Source of the DNA: Cryptomeria japonica
Lineage: Eukaryota; Streptophyta; Pinopsida; Cupressales; Cupressaceae
Direction: 5' to 3'
NCBI RefSeq assembly: GCF_030272615.1
Contig: NC_081414.1
Coordinates: 237,324,233 to 237,388,232, forward strand
Length of the DNA: 64,000 bases
The position numbers and the translations under genes were made by a program. Of this stretch, positions 36,371-47,387 are shown in pieces. The notes under the pieces are model-generated. The model ran no database searches. It saw only the letters and a program-made list of their open reading frames with translations, and was not told the origin of the DNA. Positions within the stretch are counted from its first letter, which is position 1. Every line of letters begins with the position of its first letter.

Positions 36371-36919
36371 GTCATCGTGCATGGTTAGTCAAAACCCAAA
36401 CTGTAGGTCATACCATTGGGGGTCTGCTGATTGTAGGTCATCGTGCATGGTTAGTCAGGACCCAAATTGTGCCTAGTTGAACTGTAGATGTTCGAATTAC
36501 GCTGTGCCAGAATTGGGTGCCTAAAACGAGTGTCTCCGATGTGAAAATCCTTCATTCCTTGGAGCTTGCACTGCTCTTGTCTAGTTGTGAGGGTGTCTCT
36601 GGCAAAACAAGAACTGGTTTATCGAAATCTGTCTATTCGCTGCATCAACTGTTATCATCCTTGTCCTTAGCTCTCCTAAACCCTTCCTCTTTGCTTTTTT
36701 TTTTAATTTCGCAATCCGCAAATCAATCAGACTAGCTTGTTGCAAAATCATAAGACCCCTTATGCTCCCAGTAAATCACATCAATCATTGAGTTATCCTG
36801 CAGTCAAGACCTGACAACCGAAACCTTGAGGTCGTCCCCCATTAATCAACTTAAAACAGCATTAGGGATTTCCTTATCTCAAGAGAGGATAGGATACTTA
36901 GCATTCTATTCTGCGTTGG
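36371..36919 (+). mobile_element. 3' fragment of an A-type element, left piece
   Basis: It parallels the last part of element A: GTGCATGGTTAGTC, GCAGTCAAGACCTGACAA, ATTTCCTTATCTCAAGAGA and ATTCTATTCTGCGTTGG. It is broken at GTTGG by element D; the last 41 bp (51660-51700, ending CACATCAACA) lie beyond D. The 5' portion is missing left of about 36371. It shows that D landed in an older relative. Confidence 0.7.
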
Positions 36920-38142
36920 TGTTGTGACCATTTCACACATCGCCCCATTAAAATGGGGACCCCCTCTTTTTGCTCGGTTTTGCCTCCTTCTCTCTGCTTT
37001 TTAGGGTTTTGGGTATGTGAGCGAGTCATCTAGACTAGGGTTAAACCTTAGGGTTTTTTCTTTTGATGTCTTCAGACCAGTGTCCAGTCCAATTTTGAAT
37101 AATTATTGAGCATCCTCGCGTAGGTTGCAATTATGAAATAAGGTGAATCTGTCAGGATGTCAAGTAAGTCTGTCTAGGTTCAGTCGGAATTTTGAAAGCA
37201 AGCTCAAATTTTGCCTAAGTGTTAATGATGGAATTATGAGGTTTTGTTCGATTGAAATTTTTGAGCAAATTTTGGAAATTTTGATAATTGATCCCAGGCA
37301 TTGGAAATAGCCTAATTATGCCTTGTGAAGTGACTAAAGTCGAAAAACCTTGATATTTTGACTTATGGAAGTAAAATCGCTCCTGTCCCTCTCTCAGGGA
37401 CCAGGGCGAAAAATCATATTTTTATGCATCTTGGTCATTGACTTGTTTCATTTGTCTTGTGTAGGGTCGCCAGGAGATGCAGTCGTACACGAATTGAAAG
37501 TTTTGAAGATTTTGACACTTAAAATTGGCAAGATTTTCAAAGTTTAAGGTCAAATCGCTCCTGTCCCTCAACCAGGGACGAGGGCGAAATGACTTACTTA
37601 GACCATTTTGGACCTCATTTTGATCAAATTGAAGCATCAAGGATGCGATGGAAGGTGAAATCAACATGATAGAGCGCCAGGATTTAGTCGTTTGCAATAA
37701 AAAGTTGAACATTTGCCCTCAAGGACAAAAATCGCTCCTGTCCCTCACTGAAGGACCGGAGCTTGTTTCTCAAAATTTCACTAACCTTGCAGGAGCAAGA
37801 CGATTTTTGGATTGGAAGAGATAAAGGAGGACATCTTTTGTCCATTGAATATAATTTGAAGAAATTTGCAAACAAGGAAATGTTCCAGAAGGACAAAATC
37901 GCTCCTGTCCCTCACTGAAGGACCGGAGCTTGAAATCCAAGATCGCCTTGTCCTTGCAGGATTTGAATGATTTCGTGATTTAAAAAAAACAAGGAAAGTA
38001 TGCTTTATCCGTTGAATATAACTTGAAAGGGTCACCATGGTGAAAATCTATCCAAATTGGTCAAATCGCTCCTGTCCTCCAGTCAGGGACCAGGGCGAAT
38101 TTCAAAGGTAGCTCTTGTCCATCTCCTAGGGACCAGAGCGAT

Positions 38143-39429
38143 TGTGATGTCCCCTTCTAGCTAGAGACATCACTCTAGCTTGTGATTAGCCTATCAGAGA
38201 CCCTCGTAGGCTAGTAGGATTGGATAGAGGGTCACCTTGGCATGGAGATCTTCTGGGGGACAGAGCAGAGTACACTTCTGGGTTGCCAGAGTTTGTTTAT
38301 GATGAGTTTTGCTTTGAGTTTGGCTTGGCTAGGCTATTTTTAGCAGTTGGAGATGGACCCCAGCTATTTTTAGCAGACATCATGGTCATATGGGTGGTCA
38401 ACTAGTGAGCTCCAGTTTCAGACGGCATAAATAAATTCAAAATATTCGTGGAGTTAGACAAGTTTGAATGACTTAGCATTTATTATTAAGTGATTTAATA
38501 ATAAAGTTATAAAGTGACTTTATATTATAATCACTTAACTTGAGGGTCAACTCATCATTAGACGGGGCCATGTTTTTAATTAAATTATCTGAGCCAGACT
38601 ATTGAAATATTAAAATTAAATGCCCATTTAATGATTAAAATCATTTTTGACACCCAAAGTGAAATTAAATGAAATTACAAGCAAAATTGTAATTAAGAGG
38701 ATTAGGGTATGACTTGCAAAAAGGATATATAGCGTTGAGTTTGGAAAGAAGAGGATGGCTATTTTATTTTGACATTGTGAAATTGAAAGGGTTTTGCTCT
38801 GGAGACTAGGGTTTTCAGCCACCATTGGAGGACGTAGTTGCTTCAATGTTCACCATCTGAGCTGATGAAATATTCAGTGATATTTGGTTTCAGGAAGACT
38901 TCATTCAGAGGTCTTATTTGCATCTAATTGCGCAAGATTGAAGAATAAATTCACGAGAAATTATTGCAGATTTATTGAAGAAATTTTGGTGATTAACAAG
39001 TACGGTACGGATTGCTACAGTACCGTCATACGGACTGCTACAGTGCCGCGTGAACAGTGCCGCCGTACGGATTGCTACAGTACCGCGTGAACAGTAATTT
39101 TTTCAAAAAAATTAAAATTTGCAGTTTGCAGATTTTTTTCAACTACTGGGACAGCAAAAATCAGGTTTTTATCTTACATTGTAATGAATTTGTTTTCCAG
39201 GCATATTGGCCATAAAACAGAACAAACATTCCCTTGATAGTTTCATAAATTAATTCCAGCAGTAATATTATTTTAAGCATAGGAGTTTATTTCAGTATTG
39301 TATCATTGCTCATTATTACCAAAAAAACACAAAAAAAATCCATAAACATTCAAAAAAACCAAAACAAATTCAAATCTACTGCATTCAAAAGAAACAGTCA
39401 GCAGAGGAGAGCCAAGTTGGGTTCTTACA
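38143..39429 (+). repeat. 5' LTR of complete chromovirus
   Basis: 1,287 bp, TGTGATGTCC to GGTTCTTACA. Two CTATTTTTAG boxes (38334, 38364), a TATA-like ATATATAG (38725-38732), and three TACGGATTGCTACAGTACCG-like units with GTGAACAGT (39001-39095) are visible. Confidence 0.95.
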
Positions 39430-39430
39430 T

Positions 39431-39442
39431 TGGTATCAGAGC
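39431..39442 (+). other. Primer binding site (initiator tRNA-Met)
   Basis: TGGTATCAGAGC, one base after the LTR end, matches the complement of the 3' end of plant initiator methionine tRNA. Confidence 0.96.
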
Positions 39443-39475
39443 TAAATCCTGCTATCCTGAGGGTTTAGTAATCAC

Positions 39476-42400
39476 ATGCAGCCGCCTGAGGTTGGCTCTC
39501 ACAGATATTACACTCGCAGGCGAGCTTTGTTTGACAGGGAACAAGAATTTGACAGGCAGCCGAGCACCATGGGTGACAGGCAAGGGGGTAGCCCACCCAG
39601 AGGCGATAGGAATGAGGAGCAAGAAACAAGGGAATTTTTCAGAGCAATGGCTACAGGACAGCAACAAATGGCTCAGGCCTTGCAGGCACTCACCACCATG
39701 ATTGAGCGCATGAACCCACAAGACAGACAAAATCAAGAGCAAAGGGATAACAGGAGTGCAGTGGGATCACCTAGAGCTCATAGGACTCATTCCAGGACAG
39801 TAGACAGGCCTACACGTCCTACCTTCATTAGAGATGACCCTGAGGTAGCACCTACAGGAGAACTAGGAGAGGTGATGTTCGCAGATATCCTCATGGCTGC
39901 GAATGACGAATGGGGTTTATTGACTCCACAGGTGCGAGAGAGGATGACATTCGAGAGGTTTGTTAATCAGAGGAGAGAGCATTACAGGTCACTCAGACAG
40001 GATAGGAGGCCTAGAGGTCAAAATAGTGAGCTGAATAGGGTTACAGGCAAGCTTACTATGCCTACATTTGATGGGAGTGGTAAGATGACAGCTCAAGCTT
40101 GGATTCATAAGCTTGACACATTTTTGGCACTGAGGCCAATGACAGAGATTGAAGCTATCAAATACGCCACTTTGCATTTGGAGGGAGTAGCACATGATTG
40201 GTGGTACCATGGTATGGTAACACTTCAGCATAATCAGGTGACAGAGTACCAGGACTTCGTGGATAGGTTGGTTGAAAGATTTGACAAGAAAGATCCAGAG
40301 GTTTACTTCCGGGACTTAGCACAGCTGAAACAAACAGGAACTTGGAGTATTTCATTGGTGAATTTCAGCGGTTGGCAGTCATGGTGCCAAACATTTCAGA
40401 GTGTAGATTGATAGTTCTTTTCATTGAGGGCCTATCCGAACCACTGAGAGGTTGGATAAAGGCATTTGATCCTATTTCTTTACAGGAAGCTATGAAAAAG
40501 GCAAGAAGTATGGAACATGCAGTCCCAACAAACAAATTTCAGTCCAAAGGAGCATCTTCTAGTAAGGATAACAAACCATTTTATAAAAAACCAGAGAGGA
40601 CTGATTTTAAAAATGATTCTAAAGATAAAACTCCAGCACCTTTTGACAGGGAAACATTAAATGATTTGAGGAAGAAAAAATTATGTTTCTACTGTAAGGG
40701 ACCCTATGATGCAAACCATGATTGTCCTCTTAGACCAAAGGGCAAAGCTAACAGAGTTATGTGGGCATACTATGAGGAATCAGAATCAGATAATTCAGAC
40801 CAGCAGTCTGATATAGAGGAAATAGATGGTGAAGAAGAGGAAGACAAGGCTGAAAACTTGTCTAAAATGGAGTCCAAGGATGGGGAAGGAGATGGACAAC
40901 TTAGGGAAGCTCGTCTCACAAGTATCAAGCAGGAAGGGTCATTCCGGATGAGAGGAGTGCTTGCTGGACAGCGAGTCATAACTTTGGTTGATACAGGTGC
41001 CACTCATAATTTCATTGATGCTAGGATGGTGGAGAAGCGTGGCATACAAACAGAGGAGTTTGGGGGAATCAGAGTGAGGGTAGCTGATGCTATGTCCTCA
41101 AATGTGATCGTAAGATCGCTGGACTCCCATTGAAAGTTAATAATTATGACTTTAAAGCAGATTTCTATGTTGTGCCTATGGGAGATACAGATATAGTCCT
41201 TGGGATGAGTTGGTTGCATGATATTGGGGAGTTCACTCTTAACCTCAAGGAGATGGAGATGAAGTTTAAAGTGAATGGGAAGACACATATTCTTAAGGCA
41301 ATCAGGGACAGTGATCTCAGGATGGTTTCTTTCCGGAGGATGGCTAGATTGATTCGACATGATCAGGTAGAGTGGGCAGCAGAGTGCATGTTGATGCCAT
41401 CACAAGAGGGACAGCAGAAGATTGAATATCCTCCTGATATTCAGGAGCTTAGAGTTAAACACTCTAAGGTGTTCAGTGACATTCCACCAGGTAGACCACC
41501 AGACAGGGGTATTGAGCACATCATTGAGTTAGAGGAGGGGGCTAAACCCATTATGATTACACCTTACAGGCATCCGAAGAGGTTGAAGGATGAAATTGAG
41601 AAAACCGTAAAGGAGTTACTTGCTATGGGCCACATTAGACCAAGTAAGTCTCCTTTCGCTTCTTCAGTGGTCTTAGTGAAGAAGAAGGATGGGACATTGA
41701 GGATGTGCATTGATTACAGGGTGCTTAATAGGAAGACAATTAAAAACAGGTACCCCATTCCTAGGATCGATGAGTTGATAGATGAGCTTCATGGAGCTTG
41801 CTTCTTCTCGAAGATAGATTTGAGATCAGGTTATCACCAGATTAGAGTTAGAGAGCAGGACATTGAGAAGACAGCCTTTAGATGTCATTGTGGTCATTTC
41901 GAGTTTGTAGTTATGCCATTTGGGCTAACTAACGCACCTGCTACTTTTCAGGCAACAATGAATCGGGTTTTCCATCCTCAGTTGAGGAAATTTGTACTTG
42001 TCTTCTTCGATGATATCTTGGTGTACAGTAGATCTTGGGAGGAGCACTTGGTTCACCTTGACAAGGTGTTGGATATATTGAGCAGAGAGTCCTTGTATGC
42101 AAAGGAGTCGAAGTGTGATTTGGGCATGACAGAGTTGTTGTACTTGGGTCACATCATCAGTGCAGAGGGCGTACGCATGGATCCTGAAAAGATTCGTGCC
42201 ATTGTGGAGTGGCCTTCACCGGTGAACCTTACACAGTTGGGGGGCTTTCTGGGATTATGTGGTTTCTACAGGAGGTTTGTGGATGGATATTCTTGGCATG
42301 CAGCACCCTTGACAGATTTGATGAGAAAGGGAGCTTTCTTGTGGACTCCTGAGGCACAGGAGTGTTTTGAGAAATTTAACGAGTTGATGACTTCTTGTCC

Positions 42401-44273
42401 AGTGTTAGCATTACCAGATTTCAGCAAACCTTTTGAGCTACACTGTGATGCTTCCGGGGAAGGCATCGGAGCGGTGCTTATGCAGGAGAAGCACCCTATT
42501 GCTTATGAGAGCAGGAAATTGAGAGGGCCAGAGCGGAGCTTCAGCATATATGATAAGGAGATGTTAGCCATTATGCATGCTTTGGCTAAATTCAGGCAAT
42601 ATTTGGTAGGTAGCAAATTTTGTATCAAAACCGACCATAATAGCTTAAAATACTTTTTGGGGCAGCGAGATCTCAATGATAGGCAGCAGAAGTGGGTGAG
42701 CAAGTTACAGTCCTATGACTTTGACATTACATATTTTAAGGGGACACAGAATGTAGTTGTTGATGCCTTTTCAGGTAGGCCCCATTTGAGCCTATTGACA
42801 GACATATCGGAGGATTGGAGACACTTGATCCTTGCAGAGTATGCAAAGGATACTTGGGCAGCTGGATTCATAGATGGGAATATTCAGGACAGCAGATACA
42901 CCCTTGTGAATGAGCTCATCATTTACAAAGGGCGAATATTTTTGGTTCTAGGATGAACAGTGAGGAGGATGGTTTTGAAATCTTTTCATGATTCACCTAT
43001 GGCAGGACATCCTGGTTACTACAAGACATACCGGCAGATTAGAGAGCGCTTCACATGGAAAGGACTCAAAGCAGAGGTACTTCAGTATGTTAGGGAGTGT
43101 CCCACCTGCCAGCAGAATAAGCAAGAACACTCCTATCCAGCCGGTTTACTTCAGCCACTTCCGATTCCTGATAGGAAGTCGGAGTGTTTGTCTATGGATT
43201 TCATCACAGGACTGCCTAGAGCCCAAGGCAGGGACTGCATATATGTGGTTGTGGATCGCCTTACGAAGTTTGCACACTTCTTTCCGATCACTGCTACATA
43301 CACTGCTACACAGGTGGCAGAGTTGTTCTTCAAGGAGATATTCAAATTACATGGCTTACCTCGGAGCATTGTGAGTGACAAGGACAGCAGGTTTATGAGT
43401 CACTTTTGGCAGGAGCTATTTAGGTTGTGTGCGACAGAGCTCACTCTGAGTACTAGCTACCACCCTCAGACAGATGGTCAGACAGAGATAGTGACCAAAT
43501 GGGTGGAGGGATATCTCAGAAATTATATAGAAGGGCAACAGAAAGCATGGGTAAAGTGGATTTATCTCTGTGAGTATTGCTACAATACCACTTATCACAT
43601 GTCTATTTAGATGTCACCCTTTATGGCCCTGTATGGGTATGAGGCACCCAATTTTATGGATTTGCTTTTGAGTGACAGTAGAGTGCCCAGTGCAGGTGAT
43701 TTGTTACAGGAGAGTCAAGACATTGTTAAGACTCTCAAGGATAATATAACTAAGGCACAGGATCAACAGAAGCAGTATGCAGATCAGAAGAGGACTGAGC
43801 GGACTTTTGAGGTTGGAGATATGGTGTATCTTATGTTGCAGCCTTACCGTCAATCCACTCTCAAGAAGAGTGGTGCTGAGAAACTTAAGCCACGATACTA
43901 TGGTCCATTTAGGATTATCAGGAAAGTGGGAGAGGTGGCTTATGAGTTAGATTTTCCGGCAGAGAGCAAGGTGCACAACGTTTTTCATGTGTCACGCCTC
44001 AACAAGGCGCTAGGACATCATATTGTGCCTTCTACAGTACTACCACCCCTGGATGATGAGGGAAAACTTGTTTTGATACCGGAGGCTATCATTGATTTCA
44101 GAGAAAGGAACTTGAGGAGACGTACCATCCGGGAATATTTGGTGAAGTGGAAGGATTTGCTAGTAGAGGATGCTGCTTGGGAGAGCGAGGAGATTTTACA
44201 GCATCCAGAGTTGAGATTGCTTGAGGACAAGCAATTTCAGGGAGGGCGGACTGTGATGCCCCCTTCTAGCTAG
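39476..44273 (+). pseudogene. Chromovirus Gag-Pol, four lesions
   Basis: Gag starts at 39476 (GEVMFADIL, AWIHKLDTFLALRPM, WWYHGM), shifts frame near 40342, then gives a knuckle (CFYCKGPYDANHDC, about 40685) and protease (DTGATHNFID, about 40990). A second shift near 41100 leads into reverse transcriptase (FFDDILVYS, about 42007), RNase H ([24 protein letters not shown]), integrase zinc region (AGHPGYYKTY ... CPTC), catalytic D-D-E context (MDFITGLP, VSDKDSRF, YHPQTDGQTE) and C-terminal chromodomain (EAIIDFRERN, EYLVKWKDL). TGA at 42954-42956 and TAG at 43608-43610 interrupt. Both frameshifts look like single-base losses. The stops are consistent with C-to-T change. The product would assemble particles, copy RNA and integrate DNA. 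The frame ends at TAG 44271-44273, inside the 3' LTR. Confidence 0.95.
44239..44250 (+). other. Polypurine tract
   Basis: AGGGAGGGCGGA directly precedes the 3' LTR and would prime plus-strand DNA. It is also coding (GGR) for the end of pol. The other plus-strand element has GGGGAGGGCGAAC at the same place (4417-4428). Confidence 0.85.
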
Positions 44274-45552
44274 AGACATCACTCTAGCTTGTGATTAGCC
44301 TATCAGAGACCCTCGTAGGCTAGTAGGATTGGATAGAGGGTCACCTTGGCATGGAGATCTTCCGGGGGACAGAGCAGAGTACACTTCTGGGTTGCCAGAG
44401 TTTGTTTATGATGAGTTTTGCTTTGAGTTTGGCTTGGCCAGGCTATTTTTAGCAGTTGGAGATGGACCCCAGCTATTTTTAGCAGACATCATGGTCATAT
44501 GGGTGGTCAACTAGTGAGCTCCAGTTTCAGACGGCATAGTTAAATTCAAAATATTCGTGGAGTTAGAGAAGTTTGAATGACTTAGCATTTATTATTAAGT
44601 GATTTAATAATAAAGTTATAAAGTGACTTTATATTATAATCACTTAACTTGAGGGTCAACTCATCATTAGACGGGGCCATGTTTTTAATTAAATTATCTG
44701 AGCCAGACTATTGAAATATTAAAATTAAATGCCCATTTAATGATTAAAATCATTTTTGACACCCAAAGTGAAATTAAATGAAATTACAAGCAAAATTGTA
44801 ATTAAGAGGATTAGGGTACGACTTGCAAAAAGGATATATAGCGTTGAGTTTGGAAAGAAGAGGATGGCTATTTTATTTTGACATTGTGAAATTGAAAGGG
44901 TTTTGCTCTGGAGACTAGGGTTTTCAGCCACCATTGGAGGACGTAGTTGCTTCAATGTTCACCATCTGAGCTGATGAAATATTCAGTGATATTTGGTTTC
45001 AGGAAGACTTCATTCAGAGGTCTTATTTGCATCTAATTGCGCAAGATTGAAGAATAAATTCACGAGAAATTATTGCAGATTTATTGAAGAAATTTTGGTG
45101 ATTAACAAGTACGGTACGGATTGCTACAGTACCGTCATACGGACTGCTACAGTGCCGCGTGAACAGTGCCGCCGTACGGATTGCTACAGTACCGCGTGAA
45201 CAGTAATTTTTTCAAAAAAATTAAAATTTGCAGTTTGCAGATTTTTTTCAACTACTGGGACAGCAAAAATCAGGTTTTTATCTTACATTGTAATGAATTT
45301 GTTTTCCAGGCATATTGGCCATAAAACAGAACAAACATTCCCTTGATAGTTTCGTAAATTAATTCCAGCAGTAATATTATTGTTTCAGTATTATTTTAAG
45401 CATAGGAGTTTATTTCAGTATTGTATCATTGCTCATTATTACCAAAAAAACACAAAAAAAATCCATAAACATTCAAAAAAACCAAAACAAATTCAAATCT
45501 ACTGCATTCAAAAGAAACAGTCAGCAGAGGAGAGCCAAGTTGGGTTCTTACA
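44252..45552 (+). repeat. 3' LTR of complete chromovirus
   Basis: 1,301 bp, TGTGATGCCC to GGTTCTTACA. It is nearly identical to the 5' copy; a 14-bp insertion (TGTTTCAGTATTAT) near 45377 accounts for the length difference. The first 22 bp encode the end of pol. Confidence 0.95.
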
Positions 45553-46870
45553 GCGATTTGCTTAGAGGACAGGTTTTTGGTGAAGTGAAATGAGTTTTTA
45601 AGTTTGAGGCAAGTAAAAGGAGGCGTGACCACTTTATTGAAGATAATTTTGAGGATTGCAAAGAGCCAGTGAAGCCTATTTTGTCCTAGGCACTCCTGTC
45701 CCTCTCCAAGGGACCAGAGCGATTTTCTCCTAAGACAAATTTCCCACGAAGTTAAAGTGAGTTTCATGTCAAAGATGAGTAAAGGGGAGCATAATGAATA
45801 CATTGAAGACAAATTTGAAAGTTGGCAAAACGCAAATAAGCTTATAAATGCATGTTCGCTTCTGTCCTTCAGTCAAGGACCAGGGCGAAATCTAGGCTAT
45901 TTAGCCTTCCCCTCTAAATATTAATGAATCCAGGCCAAGACGCATGATGGAGATGATGTTTGGAATGCTTCGAAGAAGAACAAAGTTACAAGGACCGCGA
46001 GAACTTGATGGAATTGCCCAAGGGGCTCCTGTCCCTCTCCAAGGGACCAGAGCGAAATATGCAAGTGTGTCCAATCTTGAGGTGTCACTTCCATTTCAAA
46101 CGTTCAAGAAGGAATAAGGGACATTATTTTATACTTTGAAGGCAATTGGAAGTTGATACGGTCAAATGTTTATGCCAAAGACTAAAGTTCGCTCCTGTCC
46201 TTCAGTCAAGGACCAGAGCGATTTCAATGAAGATCATCATTCCCTCCTGAAGCCACGCCAAAGAAAGGTTGAACAAAGTCAAAAGGGTCTTTTGAAGGGT
46301 AATGGACAAGGCACCAAACTTTTAAAATTGACTAACTTGAGCAAAGATGCAAAGTTCGCTCCTGTCCTTCAGTCAAGGACCAGGGACAAAGTGGTTCAAG
46401 AGGCATTCATTCAAAAGATTGAATAAGATCAAGCTCAAGGTTCCCAATTTTAATGCCAGTTTGGACGTAAGGGAAGTGACTTTGAACGTAAAAAGCGAGA
46501 AATTCAAGAACAAAATGCTAAAGCGCTCCTGTCCCTCTCCCAGGGACCAGAGCGATGAGGTTAATATTCATTTTTCTTCCCATGCCTAGGCGCCAACATC
46601 ATTTTCAAATTGCATTAAATGCTAAATTTCGATAAACCTTGATATTTTTAATTAAAATTGGCATTTAATGGGTGCGCACAAGGCATTTAATTGATTAATT
46701 TTGCCTTTTAAAAATCGAAATAATTAATTACAAAGGCATTTTAATCAATTAATTAAATAAATAAAATTGGAGCGCTTGGGATTTTATTTTTATTTTACAA
46801 AAGTCGGCCTCCTTTTATTTAATTTTTTTTTATTATTTTCAAGTCGGCCTATGAGAGATTAAGGAGGTGA

Positions 46871-46884
46871 ACGCCTATATAAGA
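46871..46884 (+). promoter_or_regulatory. TATA-like promoter for the element D gene
   Basis: ACGCCTATATAAGA, the counterpart of the element A box. TATAAG (46878) is 510 bp before the ATG at 47388. The leader between 46910 and 47163 contains an 86-codon ORF (46890-47150) that I take as untranslated or upstream ORF. Confidence 0.6.
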
Positions 46885-47163
46885 GAGGTATGATATGGCA
46901 TTTCAAACCATCATTCAATCGTTGTTCACATGCGATTTTGGAGAGCAATAGGAGAAGTGCGAAATCTCATCAAGAGGGGTGCGAACTTTGTTTGTGGTGG
47001 AGCGAATTTGCCATCAACCCGTTGAAGACCCCAAGGGTGGTGGAGTTGACAAGGGAGGCGCCTTTGCTAGAGGAGGATCACGTTGAATACTTCAAACTTC
47101 GTTTTTGCCTAGGCGAATTTCCTTATTTCGTATTCTTTTGTTCGAGTTAGCTCTCAAAGAAAG

Positions 47164-47379
47164 GTATGGCAAAATCTCCCTTGTCTAAGTTTTGAATGTT
47201 GATCGTCATAGTCTTAATCTTAAATTTTGAATTTTGAAGTTTTGAAATTTCCAGTAGCTCAATCGTATTTAGGAAATGATAACTCAAAGACTTATCATGA
47301 AGTTTCTTAAATTCAATCTTTAATCTAATCTATGTTTATACATTGCAAAATCTATTTCTTATTATGAAATGTTGTGTAG
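47164..47379 (+). other. Leader intron of element D gene
   Basis: Donor AAAG/GTATGG and acceptor GTTGTGTAG/G enclose 216 bp, ending 8 bp before the ATG. Position matches the element A intron; the sequence is not conserved. Confidence 0.55.
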
Positions 47380-47387
47380 GTGTTACG

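Larger units (their letters stand above)
38143..45552 (+). mobile_element. Complete Ty3/gypsy chromovirus (7,410 bp), target duplication GCGAT
   Basis: 5' LTR 38143-39429, primer binding site 39431-39442, gag-pol 39476-44273, purine tract 44239-44250, 3' LTR 44252-45552. GCGAT lies at 38138-38142 and 45553-45557. By eye the LTRs differ by about eight substitutions and one 14-bp insertion in the 3' copy, so the insertion is recent. The coding frame has two single-base shifts and two nonsense codons, so this copy is not autonomous now. Confidence 0.95.
37377..46556 (+). repeat. Palindrome array with 167-bp period in element D, split by a chromovirus
   Basis: A core TCGCTCCTGTCCCT ... AGGGACCAGGGCGA, an imperfect inverted repeat, begins at 37377, 37555, 37732, 37899, 38066 and about 38109, then at about 45689, 45856, 46022, 46189, 46356 and 46523. 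Most steps are 166-167 bp. Sequence between cores is only weakly alike. The chromovirus insertion site (GCGAT) is inside a core. Confidence 0.85.

Noticed and set aside
37377-46556. 167-bp array as a centromeric satellite
   Set aside because: Only about twelve cores exist, all inside one element, and the monomers between cores are poorly conserved.
46890-47150. 86-codon ORF in the element D leader as a separate gene
   Set aside because: It lies between the TATA box and the splice donor and has no counterpart in element A.
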